Part shown: positions 16,995 to 25,884 of the stretch, piece after piece
How positions within the stretch are numbered: the first letter of the stretch is position 1
Layout: the number at the start of each line of letters is the position of its first letter
Assembly: GCA_002337125.1 (NCBI GenBank)
Contig: DDFJ01000004.1
Span: forward strand, 2,531,889-2,595,888
Origin: Chitinophagaceae bacterium UBA1931
GTDB taxonomy: Bacteria; Bacteroidota; Bacteroidia; Chitinophagales; Chitinophagaceae
Length of the DNA: 64,000 bases
Direction of reading: 5' to 3'
Notes under the pieces: model-generated
Database searches by the model: none
Told to the model about the DNA's origin: nothing
The model's input: the letters and a program-made list of their open reading frames with translations, nothing else
Position numbers and translations under genes: made by a program

Positions 16995-19154
16995 TTACCA
17001 ATGAAACTGAACCGACAGGTTTATCACTCTTCCGTCAACCGGCGCCCAGATTTGTTCAAACACAGGGTTTGTATTGCTGCCACTTGCAATGGAGTGAGAT
17101 TTGTTTTGCCGGTAATCAAATAAGTTTTCGCAGTTGAGCACAATCGTCACATGACTGAAATCGTACCGCATCATGGCTGCTGCAAATAAATAGGAAGGCG
17201 TGGTTTTGCCATTGTCAAGATATTGCTTGCCGGTATAAGCGGCTTCTATACCTGCACGGAAATGAGCAGAAAATTCATTGGCAATAACTGCCGCAAATTT
17301 GTTTCGGGCAGAAAGACTTAAGTAATGCTGTAACTGATCGTATTCTTTTTTAGCAACAGTGTACGTGTAGCCAATGTATGCATCTGCCGATTTGTATTTG
17401 ATCTGCACATAGGTTTCAAAACCTTTTGTATCGAGTGGCTTGGATTGATTTTGAAAATGAATATGCTGGCTGGCATCGGTATAACTTGTAACCGGTGAAG
17501 TGATTTGTGTAATGTAAAACGATTGGTTGATGGTAAGATCCACTTCATCAAAACTCTTTTTAAAGTTTACATCCCAGTTTACACCATTTGACTTTTCGGG
17601 TTTAACTCCCGAAAGAGGAAGCAGCAGTTTGTAATCACGCTCATCAATTTCACTGTTGAACAGTGTAGGAATTTTATAACCCATTCCTCCGCCCAGCCTT
17701 GTAGAAAAGTATGGATTGATCTTATACAACAATGAAATACGTGGCAATACAAACGAACCGTATTGATTGTGATAATCCCAACGCAAACCTGTTTCAGCAA
17801 TCAGTTTTGGAAGTATGCGCCAGTCGTCCTGCACAAACAAACCGGTTGTTTGATGATTGTAATTGTTGATTTGTGTACTGTCGGGGAGTTGTTTTGTAAA
17901 TACATCGCCGCTGAAGTTGGCACCCAGCACCCAATCGTGTTTCTTTTGTTTGGTTACATACGATGCTTCTGTAAACCATGATGCCTGGTTTGCCTTCATA
18001 CCAAAAACATTGGTGCCAATGTTGCGGTTGAAAAACGTTCCGTTTCCTTTTACAACCAGTTTGGTTTTATTGCTGATTTTATTTTCCCATTCTGCATCAA
18101 TGCCGTTTCTTACTGATTTGTTTTCGCTGAAATAACTGTTGCTGTTTGATTGGGGAATGGCCTGCATCCATCCGCCTTTTCTTTTTTCAAAAGCACCGGT
18201 ATAACCAATGGCAATTGTTTGTCTGGATGAGGGATAAATAAATAAACGTGGATGAAGGAATACGGAATTGGTTTTGGGTAAATCGCTGTAACCATCTTTG
18301 TCAACATCCATTTGCTTTTGATGATTGATGCCTGCATAAAATGTAAAACCAACTGATTTGTTCCTGTTGCTGAGGTAAACATTTGCGTTGGTTTCATTGA
18401 GCGAAGTTTGATTCAGCAATAAACTTTTTTCAAATTTTCCCTGTTCCGGTTTTTTTGAAACAAGATTGATTAACCCTGCAATTGCACCACCGCCATACAA
18501 GGTTGAACTTGCACCTTTAATAATTTCAACCTGTTTAATATCGGCAGGAGGGATCTGCATAATGCTGAAACTGCCGGAGTAGCCGCCAAACAATGGCATA
18601 CCATCACGGAGTATTTGTGTGTAACGTCCCTGCAAACCCTGTATACGTAAATCGGTGTTGCCTGTTGCTGCCGATGTTTGTTGTGTTTGAATCCCTGCCA
18701 CATCGCCTAATAAACTGATAATATTACCGGGTTTTATTCCGCCTTCTTCATCTACCTCTTCTGCACCAAGAACCTCCACTCTTGTAGGAAGATTTTCTAT
18801 TCTTGATTCAGTACGTGATGAGCTTACAATAATTACATCGCCCAGTTGTGTTTCTGATCTTGTAAGGTAAACATTGATGAAAGCAGTGTCGCTTACATCA
18901 AGCAGCATTGTTTTTGTTTTATAGCCGGTATGTGAAAAGGTAAAAGATGCAGGAGATACAGGAATGTTTTTAATGATGAGTTTTCCTTCCGCATCGCTGA
19001 TGCTATTTTTCCTGAATGTATTTGCAACAACAGTTACACCCGTTAAAGGTTCCTGGTTGCTGCTGTCTTTAATAATGACTCTGAGTTGGTATTGTGCTTT
19101 CAGCACGGGTACTGATAAAACGAAAATTACTGCGAGGAAAAGAAAACGCTTCAT
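16995..19154 (-). CDS. TonB-dependent receptor (siderophore/metal type)
   Basis: 719 aa: signal peptide ending VLKAQ, CarboxypepD_reg-like domain (21-105), plug domain (about 115-225 with RVEVLGAEEVDEEGG, LRIQGLQGRYTQILRDGMP, VEIIKGASSTLYGGGAIAG) and a 22-strand barrel ending in the aromatic VQFHW. Not a SusC: no adjacent SusD and the size fits ferric-siderophore/cobalamin or copper receptors. Substrate undetermined. Confidence 0.92.
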   Translation of the reverse strand: MKRFLFLAVIFVLSVPVLKAQYQLRVIIKDSSNQEPLTGVTVVANTFRKNSISDAEGKLIIKNIPVSPASFTFSHTGYKTKTMLLDVSDTAFINVYLTRSETQLGDVIIVSSSRTESRIENLPTRVEVLGAEEVDEEGGIKPGNIISLLGDVAGIQTQQTSAATGNTDLRIQGLQGRYTQILRDGMPLFGGYSGSFSIMQIPPADIKQVEIIKGASSTLYGGGAIAGLINLVSKKPEQGKFEKSLLLNQTSLNETNANVYLSNRNKSVGFTFYAGINHQKQMDVDKDGYSDLPKTNSVFLHPRLFIYPSSRQTIAIGYTGAFEKRKGGWMQAIPQSNSNSYFSENKSVRNGIDAEWENKISNKTKLVVKGNGTFFNRNIGTNVFGMKANQASWFTEASYVTKQKKHDWVLGANFSGDVFTKQLPDSTQINNYNHQTTGLFVQDDWRILPKLIAETGLRWDYHNQYGSFVLPRISLLYKINPYFSTRLGGGMGYKIPTLFNSEIDERDYKLLLPLSGVKPEKSNGVNWDVNFKKSFDEVDLTINQSFYITQITSPVTSYTDASQHIHFQNQSKPLDTKGFETYVQIKYKSADAYIGYTYTVAKKEYDQLQHYLSLSARNKFAAVIANEFSAHFRAGIEAAYTGKQYLDNGKTTPSYLFAAAMMRYDFSHVTIVLNCENLFDYRQNKSHSIASGSNTNPVFEQIWAPVDGRVINLSVQFHW

Positions 19155-19234
19155 GTAGGATTGAAATAAAACGCAAAGAAAATCATTACTGGAGGATTCT
19201 GGTGCGAATTGTTTCGTTAAATCTTGTCATTACG

Positions 19235-19242
19235 TATGTTTG
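19235..19242 (+). promoter_or_regulatory. TAnnTTTG -7 box before arginase-fold gene
   Basis: TATGTTTG lies 17 nt before the ATG at 19260; no perfect TTTG -33 partner is visible at the usual distance. Confidence 0.3.
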
Positions 19243-19259
19243 CTGCAAATAAAAACTGA

Positions 19260-20396
19260 ATGAGCGATCAACTGCTGATTAAAGACTTCCTGGAGCCCCT
19301 TGATTTAACTGTTATTCTTGGTGATGATGAATGGAACAATGCCCAGCTTGGCAGCACTTATGAGCTTTACACAAATGAATTTCCTGATCTTGATAATATC
19401 GAACTGGTTATACTTGGTATAACAGATGAACGGGGCAGTGGTAATGGTATTTCAGAAGGTGAAGCTCCTGCACATATCCGTAAAAATCTTTACAAGCTTT
19501 ATAACTGGCATCCTGAAGTAAAGGTGGCTGATATTGGTAATATAAAACCTGGCGCATCGCTCAACGATACCTATGCTGCTGCTAAAATGGTGATTGCTGA
19601 ATTAATCAACGCAGGAAAAACGGTGATTATTCTTGGAGGAACGCATGATCTTACACTTGCACAATACGGAGCTTATGTTCAGCGGCAGCAGATTGTTGAA
19701 GCAAGTTGTGTGGATGCATTCATCAACTTAAATATGGAAACAAGGTTGCGCAGTGAAAACTTCCTGATGGAAATGCTTACAGGCGAACCAAACTTCATCC
19801 GTCATTATAATCATATTGCTTTCCAGAGTTATTTTGTTCATCCCAATATTCTGCAAACAATGGATCGTCTGCGTTTTGATTGTTTCAGGGTTGGTGTGGT
19901 AAAAGATGCACTGGAAGAAATGGAACCGGTTATACGCAGTTCAAATTTTGTAAGTATTGATATGGCTGCAATGGCTAATGCGTATGCACCTGCCAACCGC
20001 ACCACACCAAACGGACTGAATGGTGAAGATATGTGCACCATTACCCGTTTTGCCGGATTGAGCGATCATCTCACTTCGCTTGGAATTTATGGCTATAATG
20101 TAAAGAACGACAGGGATGAATTAACTGCTATACAGATTGCACAGATGATCTGGTATTTTATCGATGGACGTTACAAATTAAAAACGGAAGCATCGATCGA
20201 AGACCGTCAATCGTTCAATGAATTTCATACTGCATTTGCCGAAGTGGATACCTTGTTTTTGCAGAGCAAGAAAACCGGAAGATGGTGGATGCAGTTACCC
20301 AATCATAAATTTATTGCCTGCAGTGCTACCGATTACAGGCTTGCAAGCCACAATGAAATTCCCGAGCGCTGGCTACGGGCACAGGAAAGAGATTAA
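19260..20396 (+). CDS. Arginase/formimidoylglutamase-fold protein with altered metal ligands
   Basis: 378 aa of the ureohydrolase fold: VIILGGTHDLTLAQYGAY supplies the first metal His, and FVSIDMAAMANAYAP occupies the place of the SxDxDxxDP motif. The central DxHxD motif reads NLNME here, so the usual Mn-binding Asp/His/Asp are lost, and the last motif keeps only one Asp. Bacteroidota proteins of this type are labelled formimidoylglutamase by homology, but these changes make a normal Mn2-hydrolase reaction doubtful. No hut genes are nearby. Confidence 0.75.
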   Translation: MSDQLLIKDFLEPLDLTVILGDDEWNNAQLGSTYELYTNEFPDLDNIELVILGITDERGSGNGISEGEAPAHIRKNLYKLYNWHPEVKVADIGNIKPGASLNDTYAAAKMVIAELINAGKTVIILGGTHDLTLAQYGAYVQRQQIVEASCVDAFINLNMETRLRSENFLMEMLTGEPNFIRHYNHIAFQSYFVHPNILQTMDRLRFDCFRVGVVKDALEEMEPVIRSSNFVSIDMAAMANAYAPANRTTPNGLNGEDMCTITRFAGLSDHLTSLGIYGYNVKNDRDELTAIQIAQMIWYFIDGRYKLKTEASIEDRQSFNEFHTAFAEVDTLFLQSKKTGRWWMQLPNHKFIACSATDYRLASHNEIPERWLRAQERD

Positions 20397-20413
20397 TCAT
20401 TTAAAACACATAT

Positions 20414-20911
20414 ATGGAAAACAATCAGCAACAACCTGAAGTAAACTTATTGGAAAACGTAGAATACGAGCTTGTGCAGGCAAGCGGCGGCAAACGTTTT
20501 GCAAATTATCTTATTGACCTGGCTTTCTTTTATGCACTTATCATTACTACGGGTATTGTAATTGCAATTGTTAGCCCGGAAACTTTAGCAGCTGTTAATA
20601 CTGAAAGTACCGGGTTTAGTTTTGTTGACAGACTTATTACCTGGTTTCTTTATGGTGTTTATATGTTTGTGATTGAAGCAGTGTTTAAAGGAAAATCTCT
20701 TGGTAAACTGATTACTGGCACTAGAGCTGTTAATGAAGATGGAACAAAAATCAGTTTTCAAACAGCATTAATGCGTGGATTCAGCAGAATCGTTCCCTTA
20801 GAACAATTTTCTGCTTTAGGATCGCCCAGTTATCCATGGCATGATAAGTGGACAGATACTTATGTAATTGATGAAAAACAATCAAATTACCATTTGCGGA
20901 TTTCTGAATAA
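20414..20911 (+). CDS. RDD family membrane protein
   Basis: 165 aa. RDD-type N-terminus (GGKRFANYLIDLAFFYALI), a second helix (LITWFLYGVYMFVIEAVF) and the conserved GKSLGKLITGTRAVNEDG and RGFSRIVPLEQF segments. Here the first motif has R..N..D in place of R..D..D. RDD proteins are small inner-membrane proteins, some acting in ion exchange. It begins 18 nt after the arginase-fold gene and is likely co-transcribed. Confidence 0.85.
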   Translation: MENNQQQPEVNLLENVEYELVQASGGKRFANYLIDLAFFYALIITTGIVIAIVSPETLAAVNTESTGFSFVDRLITWFLYGVYMFVIEAVFKGKSLGKLITGTRAVNEDGTKISFQTALMRGFSRIVPLEQFSALGSPSYPWHDKWTDTYVIDEKQSNYHLRISE

Positions 20912-20914
20912 TTC

Positions 20915-21907
20915 TTACACCAGTTCCTTTGCTTTTCTTATCTGGTATTCACTGCCCATGATAATGATGCGTTCGCCATCGTTAACATAATAATCGGGAG
21001 CAGGGTTGAGTGTGTATTCGCCTTTGTTTTTTACACCAAGAATAGTGCAGCCGCAGTTTTTCCATAAGTCAAGTTCTCCCAGTGTATATGATTTGTTGGC
21101 TACAACTTCTTCAATCTTAAACTCGGTGGTGTTTTTAGTGCCCATTAAAGAAATAACTTCTGCAACGTCGGGGATTAATACCATTGTTGCCATGTGAGCA
21201 CCGCCGATTTTATCGGGCATAATCACATTGTTTGCACCTGCCACACGAAGTTTATTTACACTGCTGTCGTGTGATGCACGGCTGATGATAACAATATTTG
21301 GGTTGAGCTGTCTTGCAGTAAGCACCATAAATAAATTATCGGCATCAACAGGCATGGTGGCAATAATAGCACGGGCTTTTTCAATACCGGCATCTCTCAA
21401 CGTTTCATCGGTAGTGGCATCACCTTTAATAAAATGCTGCACTGCATATGGAAGGTTTGATGGTGCACTGTTTTTTTCTTCAATCACAACAAAAGGAATA
21501 CGGTTATTAAATAAAACCTGTGCACATTCAGAACCGTTTCGTCCGAAACCACATATAATCACATGGTTGTTGAGATGTTGGATAGCATTATCCATTTTAA
21601 GCTGTTTGTATTGATGTATAAATTCTCCGTCGAGTAAATAACGGGTGAGATAGGTCACAAAATAAGTGAAGGCACCAACGTTGATGAGAATAATGATGAT
21701 GGTGAAAACTCTTCCTGCTTCTGACAAAGGTTTTACTTCTGAATATCCAACCGTTCCAATCGTAATCACCGTCATGTACAGGGCTTCAAGAAAATTCAGA
21801 TTTTCAATAAGCATATAGCCAACTGTACCAACCACCAGCAGCACCACAAAAAAACTGATGGGCATCAGCAGACCTTTAAAATATCTTAACCTTCGCAGAA
21901 AGTACAT
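20915..21907 (-). CDS. Potassium channel protein with RCK (TrkA-N) domain
   Basis: 330 aa. Two transmembrane helices flank a pore loop with K+ filter TIGTVGYSE (residues 49-57). The cytoplasmic RCK-N Rossmann domain starts at VIICGFGRNGSECAQVL (about 113-129), followed by a TrkA-C domain (about 250-330). The MthK/Kch architecture suggests ligand-gated K+ flux. Converges with the RDD gene with a 3-nt gap. Confidence 0.92.
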   Translation of the reverse strand: MYFLRRLRYFKGLLMPISFFVVLLVVGTVGYMLIENLNFLEALYMTVITIGTVGYSEVKPLSEAGRVFTIIIILINVGAFTYFVTYLTRYLLDGEFIHQYKQLKMDNAIQHLNNHVIICGFGRNGSECAQVLFNNRIPFVVIEEKNSAPSNLPYAVQHFIKGDATTDETLRDAGIEKARAIIATMPVDADNLFMVLTARQLNPNIVIISRASHDSSVNKLRVAGANNVIMPDKIGGAHMATMVLIPDVAEVISLMGTKNTTEFKIEEVVANKSYTLGELDLWKNCGCTILGVKNKGEYTLNPAPDYYVNDGERIIIMGSEYQIRKAKELV

Positions 21908-21972
21908 ACCTAAAAGTAAGGCAGAACGTTTTCACTGCAAAACAGCGGGCAATAAACTTGTATATTTATTCC

Positions 21973-23328
21973 ATGTTTAAAGACGATCATTTTTCTTATA
22001 TGCCCGGCCGGTTCATGTTTGCAGCGTTGGCTGTTTTGATTTTTACATCCTGTTCAGTTCAGAAAAAACTTGGAAATCAGCTTCAGCAAAAATTGCTCAG
22101 CAACCCGGTACTTGTAAACGCACATGTTGGTGTAGCGGTGTATGATGTCAATGCAAATAAATTTTTACTCAAACATAACAGCGATAAATTTTTTGTACCG
22201 GCCAGCAACACCAAGCTTCCTACATTATATGCGGGGATGAAATACCTGGGAGATAGTCTTACTGGCATTTGGTATGCAGAACGGAATGATACTGTTTTTC
22301 TTAAACCTGCAGGTGATCCTACATTTCTGCACCCTGATTATAAGCAACAACCCGTTGCCGATTTTCTGCGTAAGCAAAACAAAAAACTGGTTATAGCAGA
22401 TAACCTGTGGAAGAGTGAAGCATTAGGATATGGCTGGGCATGGGATGATTACCTCGGCTATTATATGGCAGAACGAAGTCCGCTGCCTGTTTACGGCAAC
22501 GTGCTGAAGTGGATTCAGCAACGTTCAGTTGAACAAAAAGAAACGGGTAATGATACGGCCGTACTCGTTTTTACTGATCCTGAAATTAACTGGGATGTAA
22601 AGTTTGAAACGGAACGGTCGAAGCAGTTTAATGTAACAAGACCCCGCACTGAAAATGTGTACAAGGTTACTGAAGGTTTAGAGATGAACCGGGAACTGGA
22701 AATTCCATTTGTAACAAACGGACTTCAATCGGCACTTGAATTATTGAAAGACACGATTCATAAAGAAATTGAACCTGTGAGTTTTAAAACAGCTGCTTTG
22801 AAATTTTACCCTGTACATTCCCAGCCGGTTGATTCGATGTTTAAGCCCATGATGTACCGCAGTGATAATTTCTTTGCAGAGCAAACCCTGCAAATGGTGA
22901 GCAACCGTTTCTTTGGGTTTATGGATGAACAAAAGCTGATTGACAGTTTGCTGAAATCGGATTTTAAAGAAATGCCGCAACAACCCTCCTGGGTTGATGG
23001 AAGCGGCCTGAGCAGGTACAATCTTTTTTCGCCTGAAGATTTTGTGTGGTTGCTGAATAAAATGAAAAACGAGTTTGGGCTGGAACGGATGAAGACAATT
23101 CTGCCAACCGGTAATACAGGCACCCTCCGCAACTATTATATTGAAGAAAACGGGCTGATTTTTGCCAAAACCGGCACCTTGAGCGGGCAGGTGGCGTTAA
23201 GTGGTTTTCTGGTAACTGCTAAAAATACACTGCTTGTATTTTCGGTATTGGTGAACAACCATAACAGTTCTGCCACAGCAGTAAGGAGGGCGGTTGAGCA
23301 GTTCGTCAAAGGGCTCCGTAATATGTAA
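21973..23328 (+). CDS. dacB: D-alanyl-D-alanine carboxypeptidase/endopeptidase (PBP4 type)
   Basis: 451 aa, lipoprotein-like signal (LIFTSCSV). Serine peptidase S13 motifs: SxxK in PASNTKLPT near residue 78, SDN in YRSDNFFAEQ near 295, and KTG in FAKTGTLSG near 399. Trims or cleaves peptidoglycan cross-links in the periplasm. Start ambiguous among ATGs at 21958, 21973 and 22000; 21973 chosen as an intermediate that keeps the signal peptide. Confidence 0.9.
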   Translation: MFKDDHFSYMPGRFMFAALAVLIFTSCSVQKKLGNQLQQKLLSNPVLVNAHVGVAVYDVNANKFLLKHNSDKFFVPASNTKLPTLYAGMKYLGDSLTGIWYAERNDTVFLKPAGDPTFLHPDYKQQPVADFLRKQNKKLVIADNLWKSEALGYGWAWDDYLGYYMAERSPLPVYGNVLKWIQQRSVEQKETGNDTAVLVFTDPEINWDVKFETERSKQFNVTRPRTENVYKVTEGLEMNRELEIPFVTNGLQSALELLKDTIHKEIEPVSFKTAALKFYPVHSQPVDSMFKPMMYRSDNFFAEQTLQMVSNRFFGFMDEQKLIDSLLKSDFKEMPQQPSWVDGSGLSRYNLFSPEDFVWLLNKMKNEFGLERMKTILPTGNTGTLRNYYIEENGLIFAKTGTLSGQVALSGFLVTAKNTLLVFSVLVNNHNSSATAVRRAVEQFVKGLRNM

Positions 23329-23493
23329 ATAAAAAATATTTTTTTGCTTCAGGCAGCATTTTGGTTTTAAGGGGGAACTTTAATATACAACCCGGTTGAA
23401 AACGTTGTTGCTGGTATATCCGTAAACAAACAGTAACGATTATTCACCCATCCGCAAACTGCTTCAGGATAGCGGATTTATAAACCATTTGTT

Positions 23494-25377
23494 ATGAAAA
23501 AGGTGATCTACTCTTTCATTGCCCTGTTGCTTGCTTTCACCTCCGTAGCCCAGGATACAACTTGCAAAGGCAAAGCTGCTTTCCAGTACACGATTAACGG
23601 AAACACCGTTAATTTTTATTCATCAACTACAGCCAATACTCCAACCATCAATTACTGGAAGTTTGGCGACGGACTTGTTGGCGATGCCGCAAATCCGGTT
23701 CATATTTATCTTTCAGCAGGTAATTACCGTGTGGTGCATTACATTAAAGACACACTTCACAAGTGTTACGATTCTACTGTAAAGGAATTTACAATTGCAG
23801 CTTCACTCTGCGATTTGATCAATGCAAAGTTTGAATGGCGGAAGGATTCCATCAACCCTTCAAAAATCTTTTTCATCAATCAGTCCATGCCCAACCCGGC
23901 ACCATCTTCAGTTGTGTATAAATGGACGTTTGGCGATGGCACTTCATCAACAAATTACAGCCCCGACCATATTTATACTGCACCCGGTCAGTATAATGTT
24001 TGCTTAACCGTTAGCTATCTTACAACTGGTTCAACAACGCCGGTTTGTACCAAAACATTCTGCAGTGTTGTAACAATTCCCCAGCCCTGCAATATTCAGC
24101 CTTATTTTACATGGGCTGTTGATCCTGCTAATCTGCTTGCAGTAAAATTCACCAATAAAACTGTTTTAACTTCTGCAACTGCACAATACAAATGGAATTT
24201 TGGCGATGGTGCTGGCAGCACAGAAGCCAATCCAGTTCATGCATATACAAAGGCAGGTGTATATAAAGTTTGCCTGGTGGTAACCATCAGCAATACCTGT
24301 ATCCAGGAATATTGCTTAGATGTTACCGTAAGAGATTGCAATTTCGAGGCTGGTTTTAACTGGGTACTCGATAGTATTTCTCCAATGCGTGGAGTAAAAT
24401 TCAATCCTGTTCTTGGTCCGTTAACAGTAATGCCCACAAGTATTAAATGGACATTTGGTGATGGTACAACAAGTACAGAATACAGTCCGCTGCATCAATA
24501 CCAGCAACCCGGCACGTATAAAGTTTGTTTGCGTGTTGAATATTTTGCAGGCTGTGTAAAAGAAGTTTGCAAAGAAGTTGTTGTGCCGGCTCCTGAAAAT
24601 TGTGAGGTATTCAGCAGGTTTACCGTTGACCGTACAACAACAGATGCTGCAACATGGTATTTCAAAGCTGAAACAATTAATTCAACTGTAAAATATACCT
24701 GGACATTTGGTGATGGTACAGGTGCATTGGGTGCAACAGCCACACACAAATATCTTCGTGCAGGTACGTATAAAGTTTGCTTAACAGCATACCGCAGCGA
24801 TAACTGTGCTTCCACTACCTGCAAAGAAATTGTTGTTGGATTATTGAATTGTGATCAGACAACCATTAAGTATGAAGCACAACGTATCAATCCACCGATC
24901 AATAATGCTGTTAAGTTTGTTGCTATCAGTAACCAGCCAATTCTTTCACAAAGCTGGACCATCTGGAGAAACAGTGCATTAACTCCCGTTAAGATTGGAA
25001 CAAACAATCCAACCTATATTTTTCAGGATACCGGATGGTATAAAGTTTGTCTGCGTGCAATAACTGTTAACGGATGCGTGAAAGAATATTGCGATTACAT
25101 CCACATAACAGCTGTGCCCAATACATGTACTTTACAGGTATTGCCTAACCCTGCAACAACTTCTATCCAGTTTAAAGTGCAGGTTGAAGTAGCACAACCC
25201 GTCATTGCTTCTATTGTTGATATGACAGGTGTACGCAAAGCAGTATTTTATCTCAATGCAGTGCCCGGTGCCAATACATTTACATTACCAATCGGCACAC
25301 TGGCAACAGGATATTATACGCTTGAAGTAAAAGTGGGAGATAAAGTATGCAGTACTAAATTTCAGAAAGTAAATTAA
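23494..25377 (+). CDS. Secreted multi-PKD-domain protein with T9SS sorting tail
   Basis: 627 aa with a signal peptide (ending TSVAQ) and five clear PKD repeats, each with a WxFGDG core (WKFGDG, WTFGDG, WNFGDG, WTFGDG, WTFGDG) and a YKVCLxV closing strand; a sixth domain near residues 455-540 is degenerate. The C-terminus (LQVLPNPATTSIQF to the end) is the type IX secretion type-A sorting domain. Probably a surface adhesin or structural protein. Cys pairs at domain boundaries suggest disulphides. Confidence 0.9.
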   Translation: MKKVIYSFIALLLAFTSVAQDTTCKGKAAFQYTINGNTVNFYSSTTANTPTINYWKFGDGLVGDAANPVHIYLSAGNYRVVHYIKDTLHKCYDSTVKEFTIAASLCDLINAKFEWRKDSINPSKIFFINQSMPNPAPSSVVYKWTFGDGTSSTNYSPDHIYTAPGQYNVCLTVSYLTTGSTTPVCTKTFCSVVTIPQPCNIQPYFTWAVDPANLLAVKFTNKTVLTSATAQYKWNFGDGAGSTEANPVHAYTKAGVYKVCLVVTISNTCIQEYCLDVTVRDCNFEAGFNWVLDSISPMRGVKFNPVLGPLTVMPTSIKWTFGDGTTSTEYSPLHQYQQPGTYKVCLRVEYFAGCVKEVCKEVVVPAPENCEVFSRFTVDRTTTDAATWYFKAETINSTVKYTWTFGDGTGALGATATHKYLRAGTYKVCLTAYRSDNCASTTCKEIVVGLLNCDQTTIKYEAQRINPPINNAVKFVAISNQPILSQSWTIWRNSALTPVKIGTNNPTYIFQDTGWYKVCLRAITVNGCVKEYCDYIHITAVPNTCTLQVLPNPATTSIQFKVQVEVAQPVIASIVDMTGVRKAVFYLNAVPGANTFTLPIGTLATGYYTLEVKVGDKVCSTKFQKVN

Positions 25378-25395
25378 AGAAAGCTTCAGGATAAC

Positions 25396-25429
25396 AAAAA
25401 GGCCATTCTAAAATGAATGGCCTTTTTTT
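25396..25429. terminator. Bidirectional terminator after PKD gene
   Basis: GGCCATTC-TAAAAT-GAATGGCC with preceding A5 and following T7; serves the + PKD gene and the - DUF5684-like gene. Confidence 0.88.
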
Positions 25430-25442
25430 GATGCGATTAATA

Positions 25443-25850
25443 TTATTGCTGATTTTCTGTTCCGATTAAATCAATTTCTTTTTCAATAGAATCATTTTCA
25501 TATTCAGCACTGCCAAAGCCAAGTATTGGCCAGAAAATAAATGGAAGAAAAATAAGCCCAACAGTAAAGCCTTCGTTTTTGCCGAATTTTTTTGCAGTGA
25601 GATTTGTAATCCAGATAGTGAAAACAACTCCTGCATAGGGAATAAGGCAAAGAAGTCCCCACCAGTTTGGTTTGCCGCCAATTTCAGCAAGAACCATGTT
25701 GTTGTAAATTGGGATGATGCATTCCCAGCCATGACGGCCGGCTTTTTGAAATGTCTTCCACATGCCTAATATTATAGGTAGAGCCACGACTACTATAAGG
25801 CCAAGAATAAGAAGGATTTCGAAAGTGCCTAGAAAGCTTGTTTCATTCAT
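25443..25850 (-). CDS. Small membrane protein, DUF5684-like
   Basis: 135 aa with four hydrophobic segments. The conserved block FQKAGRHGWECIIPIYNNM followed by KPNWWGLLCLIPYAG and LAKKFGK-like (LTAKKFGKNEGF) is characteristic of the DUF5684 family, which often sits near signal peptidase genes. Function unknown. Acidic C-terminal tail. Confidence 0.75.
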   Translation of the reverse strand: MNETSFLGTFEILLILGLIVVVALPIILGMWKTFQKAGRHGWECIIPIYNNMVLAEIGGKPNWWGLLCLIPYAGVVFTIWITNLTAKKFGKNEGFTVGLIFLPFIFWPILGFGSAEYENDSIEKEIDLIGTENQQ

Positions 25851-25884
25851 AAAGTTTAGTTTTTACTAAGATATAGAATCACTA

